DNA of 64,000 bases from Plectosphaerella cucumerina. Its lineage: Eukaryota; Ascomycota; Sordariomycetes; Glomerellales; Plectosphaerellaceae. Where the stretch lies: positions 3,782,001 through 3,846,000 of the forward strand of contig JAGPXD010000002.1 of NCBI GenBank assembly GCA_020746995.1, given 5' to 3'. Of the stretch, positions 30,001 to 37,341 are shown in pieces. Position 1 is the stretch's first letter. Each line of letters starts with the position of its first letter. The notes under the pieces were generated by a model. It saw only the letters and a program-made list of their open reading frames with translations. It was not told the origin of the DNA and made no database searches. The position numbers and the translations under genes were made by a program.

Positions 30001-31935
30001 ATATGTGAACATTATCTCAAACGGCCAGCCTTCGGCGCATCGTGTCTCGGCAAGAGGGCCAAAGAATCTTGACGCAAAGTACTGACAACCGCGATTGGGT
30101 ATGGCACGACGGGTGTCTTTGACGTCACGGATCATGTGCAGAAGATCGGCCTCGCCAGCGGGGGTTGCGCGCAGGCTGACAGGGCAAAGCGCGGCGAGCC
30201 AGCCAACAGTCTCAGCAACGTGCATGCCAGCGTCCCACGGATCGCGGCCGTGTTCTTGGTTCCAAATGGTGGGCAACGGCCTGTCGTTGAAGGTCTGCGC
30301 AAAGGCAAGATGAAGGGCTGCGATGTAGATGTCAACAGGCTCGGCCCTGAAGACATCAGCGCAGGTGGTATGGAGGATGGTGGTGAGCTCAGGGCTAATG
30401 GTGAAGCTTGCTTCCGAACATTCGCTGTAGGTGTTGAGAGATTCCCCGAGACCCCAAGATGCGAGATCGCAAGGGTGGGGCTGGAAAGGGAGGGGAGTCG
30501 ATGATGTGGCCGTCCTTTCGGCGTCCTCCTCTTGCAGCTTGTTCCATTCCGAAAAGGGCATCGATTGTTGGGAGCTCAAGGTTCCTGTCGATAGTAGCTC
30601 GTCGCAGTCACGAATCAGGATACCCCAGGAAACTTGATCGGCGACGAGCTGGTGTGCAACGAGGAACAGCATTTGTTGGCCATCGCCCATACGGAAGTGT
30701 TCGACCGCGAAGACTGGACCCCGTTCAATGTCGATTAGTTGTTGGACCTGCTCGACAACCGAACTGATATCTTCGATGCTGTCAACATTGTGGTGACCGA
30801 ATCCATAAGACCCGTCGACCTCGGGCAAGATGTATTGCGTCCAGCTGTCATCGCAAGCGGTGAATCGAGCCCGAAGCATGGGGTGGTGGCAAGCCAGCAT
30901 CTGCACGGCGGCTTGGATATCGTCGAGGGCAAAGTTGCCGTTGACTTTGAGAAGCACACTTCTGTTGAATCGGTAGGTACCGTCGTCCGCATTCCGCAAG
31001 TCGAGGCGCCCACCCGTGGCAGTGTCGAAGTAGAGCTGCTGCATGGGAGAAAGCTTGAAAGTATCGGTCGAAGTGACGACCTCTTGGGTGGTCCGCTTAA
31101 TGTCTGTGACGGGTTCCTGGAGAGTTTGCTCAGTTTCCAGACTCTTGACTTGCTTGTACATGTCCTCGTTCATGTTCTGCGTCCATGTCTGGAGTATCCG
31201 ACGGTCTGGCTGGCCTTCCAGGTTGGTGGGCAACTGGTCAAGGATGATCCACGTCTCGGGCATTGTGACATGGCGTCTCGAACTTTCCAGGGAGAAACGA
31301 ATGGTAGCCATCTCTCTGCCCGCATGGTACATGTGTGACTGGAGGACGACGTGGATGCCGGAGAGGTTGTGCGGACCTGTGCTGGCACTGCTGGCCAAGG
31401 TGACGAAAACGACCCTCTGTCCCTCGAGAGGGCCGGCTTTCGGCTGCACAACGACAACACCTGAGACGTCTGGAATTACGAGTATGAGCTGCTCCAGACT
31501 TTCTTTTTCCATCGCAGCCGATGTGGTCTCTGGCGAAAGATGTTTGCTCTGGGCAATGGCCGTAGCATCGACATTCGGGCTGCACCCATAATCGTACGAG
31601 TTGTCGGTCAGATAGTCGACATTGGGAACGGCCTCTTCAACCGGGGTGATTCGCGTTTGCAGCTCAGCCAAGGTAGGGCACTGCATGATGTCGTCGATGG
31701 AAAGTTCGAATCCGATGGACATGCACAGGCTTCGCAGAGCATATGCCGACTGCTCGTCACCGCCGAGTTCGATGAAGGAGTCGATCAGCGAGATCGATTG
31801 TGGCGGAATCCTGAGAACACAGGCCACGACCGAGACGAGCCTGTTCTCGACGAAGAGTTCTGGGAGTGTTTGTGATTCCTGAATAGGTGAGTAGGGAAGC
31901 TCCTCGGGAGCCGCAGAAGCTGTGAAAGGAGCCAT
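24031..31935 (-). CDS. NRPS-like megaprotein with degenerate catalytic motifs (T-E-C-A-T-C-T), candidate pseudo-NRPS
   Basis: One uninterrupted exon of 2634 residues. Domains in order, by motif: carrier T1 (27-95), epimerisation-like E (292-745), condensation C1 (777-1190), adenylation A (1215-1725), carrier T2 (1757-1830), condensation C2 (1875-2290), carrier T3 (2325-2410), then a Ser/Pro-rich tail (2411-2634). Family layout is clear: E shows HGRDPW...TVGW and IPNRGCQYF; C2 ends YWQRLIQG. Yet key residues are replaced. T1 has LGGDE (Glu61 for the phosphopantetheine Ser). E has AHQLVAD (Gln429 for catalytic His). C1 has SQAICDM (Gln909 for His, Met914 for Gly). The A3 loop reads CILFPAGSSRSKE, the A7 region lacks its Asp, and A5 is YGCLE. 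T2 has LGGGK (Lys1792). C2 has TRAQYDE (Arg2004, Glu2009). T3 has DIWGGL. So peptide synthesis is unlikely. The tail has several SP/TP sites and RRKRASS. Alignment is by eye. Confidence 0.88.
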   Translation of the reverse strand: MAPFTASAAPEELPYSPIQESQTLPELFVENRLVSVVACVLRIPPQSISLIDSFIELGGDEQSAYALRSLCMSIGFELSIDDIMQCPTLAELQTRITPVEEAVPNVDYLTDNSYDYGCSPNVDATAIAQSKHLSPETTSAAMEKESLEQLILVIPDVSGVVVVQPKAGPLEGQRVVFVTLASSASTGPHNLSGIHVVLQSHMYHAGREMATIRFSLESSRRHVTMPETWIILDQLPTNLEGQPDRRILQTWTQNMNEDMYKQVKSLETEQTLQEPVTDIKRTTQEVVTSTDTFKLSPMQQLYFDTATGGRLDLRNADDGTYRFNRSVLLKVNGNFALDDIQAAVQMLACHHPMLRARFTACDDSWTQYILPEVDGSYGFGHHNVDSIEDISSVVEQVQQLIDIERGPVFAVEHFRMGDGQQMLFLVAHQLVADQVSWGILIRDCDELLSTGTLSSQQSMPFSEWNKLQEEDAERTATSSTPLPFQPHPCDLASWGLGESLNTYSECSEASFTISPELTTILHTTCADVFRAEPVDIYIAALHLAFAQTFNDRPLPTIWNQEHGRDPWDAGMHVAETVGWLAALCPVSLRATPAGEADLLHMIRDVKDTRRAIPNRGCQYFASRFFGPLAETRCAEGWPFEIMFTYLEPGNDSISALPSGDSALEIVKLPGQEIHARSGNVGSQVTRLALFEIEIFVERGAATVKIVFNRASEQQKEIEDWILAYEHLLYEAVGRMRYRAQELTMADIPLLCTDHQGLEKLNSKHMRALGLPSAQNIEDVLPASRTQEEVLCCSHFPSGRDNHIICALTFKGGNEVDHTHICSVWEQIVARHPALRTVFVDSVREDGLFDQVVLKRCSSDMLFFEPAPEADPVESLRALPTMPTIPGQPRHRLSICTSSIGAFMKIEVSQAICDMTSLQLLVSELRRNYNSAKIPMNVLSSSHKSCLQHVLSKGRPDSTQYWQACLRDVEPCHFPGTQMMKAIRNLHSHIDVDVSSSSVDDFCRKFSVNRGTLIRVAWGLVLRVFTNTNKICFGFRTSGRESANAPRDMQHSIGCYENIVPVHMDLSATGSLEAAVHDAAERFVHCLPHQQISFAEIEHAIGLRGEKLFNTCVSLIESPTDLKSRFCSSRPQVETSCLGMSGNTENGIIALTVMFINGYLACDIAHPGLSQKQVSSIVYAFGEAINSIIANPFASLESLNLSAQDNVALHGSGRPDLPEPCLHSLCINQARRTPEAAAVTAADGDLSYQSLARLVQRLAALLSERGVRPGVPVVAILGKTMWSVVSILAILKAGGCFVPVDGEDRHMVEAVIKEVRPRLTLVTENVSPDLNLPFDGVILVNDSLFAGRLGLDAPTRRASGDDVACILFPAGSSRSKELRGFMYSHVALSSAFLAQGEPLRLNGESRVLQISSFSVDTSLVETLATLVHGGCVCIPSPAERKSDMAGAVRRMQANWMYMTPIVARRLRPSAMPSLKIICFRTQGLDEDTCAPWMRRVRVLLAYGCLEACPLGISVLEVTRREHLGRIAQPFLGRCWVASADDPSRLLPEGAIGELCIESPTIAHRYVTGAPVKPLVQFDDHTSQAGQKMIRFIKTSQSVRWVEDGTLELVLNPRRDLAINGRPVSAVEVEMQLRRCLDSDLDVAVETVISQDGKQLLAAFIQLDKTWQGPEDPARLEPCMKERAYFARHFAQTSLGETLPKHSIPSAFIPVRRLPVTSAMKVNRRKLQRWMRHISEQDILAISQGGAARLSGMLKPLPLTKIEERMRSIWSDLLQVHESAIEPGAGFMTLGGGKFLARALVIRCREEGLEISIGDVLRGASLIQLCQGITLESDARIAKEPEPGNQTSIASACAIADEGVIKASVASQLGINRGDILDISEASASQIRATELGLLRGKGGFSHLVLSFSNLASATQLEAACFGLCVIHPILRTALVRSGRQVYQVAARSWSPEFQRVSCPAFRLGALVDKTIKKDATDAAPIAALLTKFTYFDAGKHSMLVLRMTRAQYDEVSIPLLVKDLAQLYAGQRAPAGRSTYFDHVRSVQLACDGTGMEYWQRLIQGADMTRVIDWTGPHFIPVAVQKLERQITTVDLSSLGATFDTVLKAAWALVLATLSGRRDVLFGQVVEGRHLRLTKGNSPMGVAGPMQNTIPIRVSFGERQGTPLDLLQIIQDQKTSSQAYENAAWADIVKSTAMPWWTRFSTAVHHRSHSGDTQEVRFNDAACHFSIREPESQLDHDILVTTSALDSCRVDISLSYCDTHIPQAFANEAFDLLCAAIDLLTSASMTHPVLPSASDLQSIQPRLSLPEPHQTATTSQESKLPTPQHLALQSLVTKVWARAVNLQELGVPESHLHNTAFYDIWGGLIPAAEIADRITRGLPRLRIPGANEVKISTEEVVRHPTMAAQIDFLTRKILNPETPKRRLTGSFIPGSSAYLGRSIRRLATHARSHSRSASEGSSRSSPIATSPPRTIFDKHDASPRVSNAGTSSPSPNHDIIAEKHEEQVEAKSPPPEATKNGKRPALTLLVNGINSSGSGSQGSIESLTTGTTGSEDEVGDVLGPLEWTPAVGRYSPAAGEELGMVSPLSPVDKTSMAVGSGGDATGLGVQGLGPTSPVASIRRKRASSVFSRMGFSSPV

Positions 31936-32903
31936 GGTAGGTATCCTGAAGAAACGAAGTGGGTGTTTGTCTGCTGTGCTTGATCGACATCAAAGAGTGA
32001 CAGTCAGGGGAGATGCTGATCACGTCCGATCCATGACCAGAATAGTGTTCTTCCGTCCAAGGTCTGTAGGAAAGGATGCAAATGCCAACGGGTTAAGTCG
32101 TAGGATGACACAACGATGTGAGAAGGAGGGCAAAACTGCCAAGTATGTTCATATTGAAGCAGCAGATACCAGAGATGGCTGCACCGCTTGTGCGAGTCTC
32201 GACTTCTCGCCTGCTTTGCGGACAGGCCAAGGCCATGATGTCGTTGGAGGCACACCCCTGTCTGTTGCTGGCAGCTCCGTCAATCAAACCTGTCTTGCCG
32301 ACGGCAGCGATGCAAGCCAAGCAGGCGGAGCAGGGGCTAGAATGATGGGGGGGCATGGCAAGGCCCAATCTGACGGCGCCGGGGCTGATCTCGGGGGTTG
32401 GGTGGTGCCGTGTGTTGACGACTTGGTGCAGAGAGATTGGATGAAGAGGAAGCACGGTGACTTGACCGACGGGAGAGAAACATCACTATGGGGTGGGGTA
32501 ATGACGCGGAACCGGGGAGGTGGGGTGCTACGGTCCATCATCAGTTTCCACACTGTCTGGTCTGCGGGCCATCGCTGCAAAACTACAGTGCGAAGAGAAC
32601 TAGACGAAGCTGAGATCGAGATGCCCAGAATAGAACGCCAGTCAGGCAGATTGTTCCACTGCCTCACACCAACGCCAAGCGCTGCTATCAATAACATCCT
32701 CCGCCCCCGACGGCTGTCAGAAAGCCTTCGGTCGGAATGATTCCACGAGTGTCCTGGTGAGGCTTTACTGGAAGTACAGGTTTCGAATTAATAGTCTTAG
32801 GTATTTGCATCACCCCGCAAGGCCGAACAGCTGCATCTCAACTCGAATGTCGCAAGGCACAAATTGATATCAAGGCTCACACCAATAACCCTTGGCTGAC
32901 GCT
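31936..32903. other. Promoter region of the NRPS-like gene
   Basis: 0.97 kb between the NRPS-like gene's ATG and the stop of the alpha/beta hydrolase upstream, both minus strand. I see no gene and no clear TATA box. Confidence 0.5.
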
Positions 32904-34112
32904 TTACGCATCGGTCGAAGACCACACAGTATCCTTCAACCACCCTCCAAGAAGACCGATGACCTTGACTGCCTTCTCGTTGCCGTCCCTGACCGACTCG
33001 GCGTCCGCTACAGCCTCTGCCGCTGGCTTTAGGTCGTACGAGTGGAGGGCGTCAGGTACCATAAGCCAGCGCACGCTTCCGCCCGCGGACTGCACGTTCC
33101 AGTGGAATCGTTCATCCACAAGCTCGAGCTCGGTTGTTGCGGCAGGACCCTCGCGTCCCGGCAGGCCTTCAGGGGCAGGTTTGCCGGCCAGCCTGAGGGC
33201 GAGCGCCCAGCTCTCCCACGCCAGCATGTCCAGTTCGGAGGCCATGATGAAGACGTGGGCCGGCAAGTCATCCCTGGCGGTGTAGAAAGGCGACAGGGAA
33301 GGGTCGCGCAGGTCCTGTCCGTAAGGGATGTATGCCCAGTCGAAAATGTCGGCCATGCCCATGACAAAGTCGGACTTTTTGCCGCGGAGGCCGCTCAGCT
33401 GGCCAATCTTCCAACGCCTGCGCGTAATCTTGACGCTCGGTGGCACCGAGAGGTCGACCACTGGGTACATTGGGACTACGGCCTTGAAGTCGGCAAAGTC
33501 CTGGGTGCCACTCTTTCCCTTCAAGGTCTCAGCTCGCGCCAGGGTGAGTGCAAGGTTACCTCCTGCACTGAATCCGGCCACGGCCAGACGCGATTTGTCA
33601 ATGGGGAGGCTCGAGTCCTGCAGGGCGCCGTGCAGGAGAGCCTGCACGTCGTTGAGAGGGCCCGGGAACGGGTTTGCGGGGGCCTTGGCATAGTTGAGGG
33701 CAATGACGAGGACTCCGTGGGTGTCGGCAAACATACGGTTCCACGCATCGTCGTCGATGGCACTCTGGATGCAGAAGCCGCCGCCGTGGATGGTGAAAAG
33801 CGTAGGCAGTAGTGCCGACGAGTTCTTCTCGTACGAGGATGGCAAGAAAACCCTAGAGTGTGTGTGAGCGGGAAACAAGTTGGTGCTCGCCGTTCATGGC
33901 ACTTACCTGATGGGCAGCTTCGGGCGGCTGGGGTACGACTTGGTCAGGTTGGGCAAGTTGGGCGGCGGTGAGATGCAGCTCTTGATCGATTTAGCCCCAT
34001 CCAGAAGGCCGAGGGCGTTCTTGATGAACGCAGTCTTGGCCGCAAGATAGGTGCGCGACTGCAGGGCCGGCTTCTCGTACAGCAACGGGCTCTGTTCGGT
34101 CTGGCTGCTCAT
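32904..34112 (-). CDS. Alpha/beta hydrolase, hormone-sensitive-lipase-like
   Basis: Two exons, 34112-33907 and 33852-32904, joined by a 54-nt intron (GTAAGT, CTCTAG), give 384 residues. The oxyanion-hole motif HGGGF is at 91-95, the nucleophile elbow GFSAGGN at 163-169 (Ser165), and the likely acid and base are Asp278 (ASELDMLAW) and His340 (VPDALHSYDL). This is the arrangement of the HSL-type esterase family. No signal peptide is seen, so an intracellular carboxylester hydrolase is expected; substrate unknown. It lies directly upstream of, and in the same direction as, the NRPS-like gene, about 1 kb away. A functional link is possible but not shown. A TATAAG element is about 165 bp upstream of the ATG. 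Confidence 0.9.
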
Positions 34113-34987
34113 TGCGACTGGCAAGGCGAAATTAGGCTGCGGTTTGATGGGGTAGAAGTAGAGTAGCGATCTGATTTGAGAGCAAGTGGAAGGATTGAGT
34201 CTGGTGAGTTCAGTCAAAGGTCGATGGTGTTTTCATCCAGCACCTATCTACGAAATGGTCAGTTTCCAGCCAACTTATAGACCACCTACGTCTACACACG
34301 GAGTGCTCGGGCTGAGGCATCGTCTCGAACAGAAATGAGGATTGGAAATCATCACCTTTACTAATACAGCTCGGTTATGGAGATGGACGAGGGTATCAAG
34401 AAACACGGCGGACTGGCGTTGTCGAGCGAGTCAGCCGTGGTCGTTGTTTTGCGGTGCATTGCAATCCTCAGCTCGACCCTGGTCCAGCCCAGCCAGGGTC
34501 ACATTAGCATTCAGTAGGCGAGGCAGGTTGCCAAGGACGCAAGCGTCGCAAGGCAACCTCGTCGGCAAGTGTTCCAGCCGAGGTCCGGTGTGACCAGGGG
34601 AGGAAACGCCCGTGCAGGAGGCGCATCACGGCACCTCGAAAGCCGCGATGCGACTTTTGAGAGACGCTCCAGTCGAGATGAGGAAAGGCGGTAATCTAGC
34701 ATTCCACGTAGGATCTTGTCGTATTCAGTACGAAGGATATTGCTGATGACCAAGCGGAAGTTGTAGTTTCATTAAAGCCGGCACATTGTATCTAGGCCGA
34801 AAATGAGACACCATAAATGTCGGGGACAGTCCCCGACAGTCCCCAAAGACAGGCACCGACCAGTCCGCCATTTCTCGCCTTTGGCGTAGACTCCCCGAGG
34901 GTTCCATGCCCTTCCGAAAAGACCGCCTCCACGCCCAATTCCATCTCAGACTTGAGCGAATCTTTCCGTCTAGCTGTGCCTTCGACC
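34113..34987. other. Intergenic region containing a 21-bp perfect palindrome
   Basis: About 875 bp between the hydrolase start and the subtilisin stop. At 34818-34838 lies a perfect inverted repeat with 10-bp arms (TGTCGGGGAC / GTCCCCGACA) around one base, followed at once by a further ACAGTCCCC copy. No gene is visible. Confidence 0.7.
34274..34279 (-). promoter_or_regulatory. TATA-like element (TATAAG) of the hydrolase gene
   Basis: TATAAG on the minus strand about 165 bp before the ATG at 34112. Confidence 0.4.
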
Positions 34988-36259
34988 TTACCACCTGCGA
35001 GCAATGACGGTCGAGTTGCCTCGCGAGCCGCCAGCGCCGTTGTACGCCAGGAGGTTCGGGCTTCCGGATCCGATGCTGGAGAGAACGCCCTTGACACCAA
35101 TGCTGAGGAGGTACTCCTTGGTGCCGCTGCCGCCAGAGAGGCCCTCGAGGGCGGACAGGTACAGAGCAAGGCCGGCGACATGCGGGGCGGCCATGGAGGT
35201 GCCGTCGGCGGAGAAGGTGGCGCTGGGGCCCGTGATCCAGGCCGAAACAATCTCGACGCCCGGCGCGAAGATGTCAACGACGGATCCGAAGTTGCTGAAG
35301 CCGGGCTTCGCGTTGTTCTCGCCGATTGCGCCAACGGTCAGCGCAGACTCGGCAGACGCGGGCGAAACGTTGGCTGCGTTCATAAACTCGTTTCCAGCAG
35401 CGACGACGGAGAGGACGCCCTTGGCGGTGGCGGCGTCAACGGCGCGGTTGAAGGCCGCGGAGAAGCCACCGCCGAGGGACATGTTAATAACCGAGACGGC
35501 CTCGCGCCCCTTGGAGACAATGTCCTCGACGGCCCATTCGAAGCCATCCATGATGATGTCGGTGGTGGAGTCTTCGTCGCCGAAGACCTTGACCGAGATG
35601 ACTTCGGCCTTCTTGGCCACGCCGTAGGTCTTGCCGGCGATGGAGCCAGCGACGTGGGTGCCGTGGCCGACGGTGTCTTCGTGTTCGGTGCCTGGGTAGG
35701 CATTGAAGCCGAGGGAGGCGCGGTCTTCGAACTCGGTGTGGCTGGTGAAGACGCCGGAGTCGAGAACGTAGGCAAAAGTGCCTTCGCCCGCGGAGTCGTC
35801 GTAGAAGTAATCCTGAGCTGAGGTCGAGCCATTTCCGGAGATGGATGCGAGGCCCCAGGGTGCGCCCCTCTGGGTGGTGAGTGCGTACAGATGCCACGTC
35901 TGGACGGGCTCAATGTCGACGACCTGGACGGAGACGGTCAATTCCAAAGCTCCGGGGGATGTTGTGACCGTCGCCACTGTGAGACTTACATTGTCGTCGT
36001 GGTTGAGCTCCTCAAGAGTTGTAGCGTCAAAGTCGCCAGAGTACCCCTTGAAGTACTTGCTCCAGACCTTGTCAACGCCGTGGACACCGCGGCGAGCAAG
36101 GCTGCTGCTGCTGACGCTGGCAATGTGGGTTTGCACGACAGAAGAATTGAGGTCGTCTCGAAGTGTGACGATGTACTTGCCGTCCTGGAGGGCGGCAGCA
36201 AGGATAGGCTGGATGGCCGCCAGGGCCGCAGCAATACCCGTGAGCTTGAAGTGAACCAT
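34988..36259 (-). CDS. Secreted subtilisin-like serine protease (S8, proteinase K type)
   Basis: Two exons, 36259-35990 and 35923-34988, give 401 residues. Residues 1-20 are a signal peptide; about 27-100 is an inhibitor I9 propeptide (KYIVTLRDDLN...ELNHDDNVVDIEP). The catalytic domain follows from ALTTQRGAPWGLASIS. The triad is Asp145 (VLDSGV), His177 (GHGTHVAGS) and Ser333 (GTSMAAPHVAG), with oxyanion Asn268 (AAGNE). It is an extracellular endopeptidase, made as a zymogen that cleaves its own propeptide. The 66-nt intron (GTAAGT...CCAG) contains no stop and is a multiple of three, so an automatic caller can read through it and insert 22 residues in the propeptide; removing it restores the conserved I9 end. 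A TATA element is about 136 bp upstream. Confidence 0.95.
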   Translation of the reverse strand: MVHFKLTGIAAALAAIQPILAAALQDGKYIVTLRDDLNSSVVQTHIASVSSSSLARRGVHGVDKVWSKYFKGYSGDFDATTLEELNHDDNVSLTVATVTTSPGALELTVSVQVVDIEPVQTWHLYALTTQRGAPWGLASISGNGSTSAQDYFYDDSAGEGTFAYVLDSGVFTSHTEFEDRASLGFNAYPGTEHEDTVGHGTHVAGSIAGKTYGVAKKAEVISVKVFGDEDSTTDIIMDGFEWAVEDIVSKGREAVSVINMSLGGGFSAAFNRAVDAATAKGVLSVVAAGNEFMNAANVSPASAESALTVGAIGENNAKPGFSNFGSVVDIFAPGVEIVSAWITGPSATFSADGTSMAAPHVAGLALYLSALEGLSGGSGTKEYLLSIGVKGVLSSIGSGSPNLLAYNGAGGSRGNSTVIARRW

Positions 36260-37341
36260 GATTTGAGGGAGAGACTAGAAAGAGTGTCTGTCAAGTACAA
36301 GCAAAAAGAGTGTGATGATATGTTGTTGGAGAGAGAGCGAATGACTTCTTCAAGATGCCCAGGGACCAGTCTTGCCCAGTGCAGCTCGGTCTTCTTATAT
36401 GTCGCGAGTGCTTCTGGATGTTGGCCAAGCCCCTGAGCCATGCGTGAAGCCCCCTTCTGGAAGCCATATGATTGACAAAGAACATGGCCAACGCAGACAA
36501 TGGAAGCCGGCGCAGAAGGAAAGAAGCTAGGCACGGAGAGGGAAGGGCGTGTCCCCGTTGGTGGACGAGACGGGAAATTGATGTCAGAGACCAGCGATGT
36601 TGGTGGCATGTAGGAGGTCATGATTCGCAATCCGGCCTCAGCAGGTCACCGGGCCGTCCCCGCCGCATGGACGGTCGAAGCCGGGGCCTGAACGTCGCCA
36701 TATCCCCTGCGTGGGAAGGCACTGGCTGCTCCCGCGGTGATCTTCATCGGGAGCGACGGGCGGGCCAGGAACAGGGACCCAAGTCCTGATAACGGTGACT
36801 AGAGCCTCACCGCAGGGGGCTCCTCCATTGGGCGAGGGGATGTGATTAAGATGTCGCGATCGGCCGCTATGGGGTGGGGGTTGGCAAGCGCCTGAAACAT
36901 CGCGTTGTTGTCTGCCGGGTGATGTTTGTCGATGTGAGCTTCGTGGTTGGGTGGTCGGTTTTGGACCGTAATGTGGGCGAGCGACCAATCGTGTTGCCGG
37001 AGAGACATGCCCGCCAGACTGTGATATCATAGAGCGCGCAGAGTCAGCCGTACGAGGAAGCACTTCAAACGACGCTGCAGGTCAACTGGAAGGACGGGAA
37101 GGGCACCAAGTATCTCAAGATCCTACCATTCTCGCCCCCTTTTTGGATGGGGATTCTCGAACCAGCTGTATGTACTATCCTGAGGATGCATGCTGAATCG
37201 ATGAAATGTCCAAGCATTCTCTCTAACCCGGTAGACTAATCTTTCAGTGCTCCTGTACAGCAGTTGCACCCGAGTCTACTCAAGAATCTGTGCGAAGGCG
37301 ATGCGACCGCGACTTGAGCCTCCGACGGGCGACCCCTGCGC
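36260..37341. other. Intergenic region upstream of the subtilisin gene
   Basis: 1.1 kb between the subtilisin start and the ntr1 stop, both minus strand. It contains the subtilisin TATA element; otherwise nothing is recognised. Confidence 0.5.
36395..36400 (-). promoter_or_regulatory. TATA-like element of the subtilisin gene
   Basis: ATATAAG on the minus strand about 136 bp before the ATG at 36259. Confidence 0.45.

Noticed and set aside
24031..31935. Inactivation of the NRPS gene by repeat-induced point mutation
   Set aside because: There are no stops, base composition is not AT-shifted, and key changes such as His to Gln or Ser to Lys are not simple C-to-T changes.
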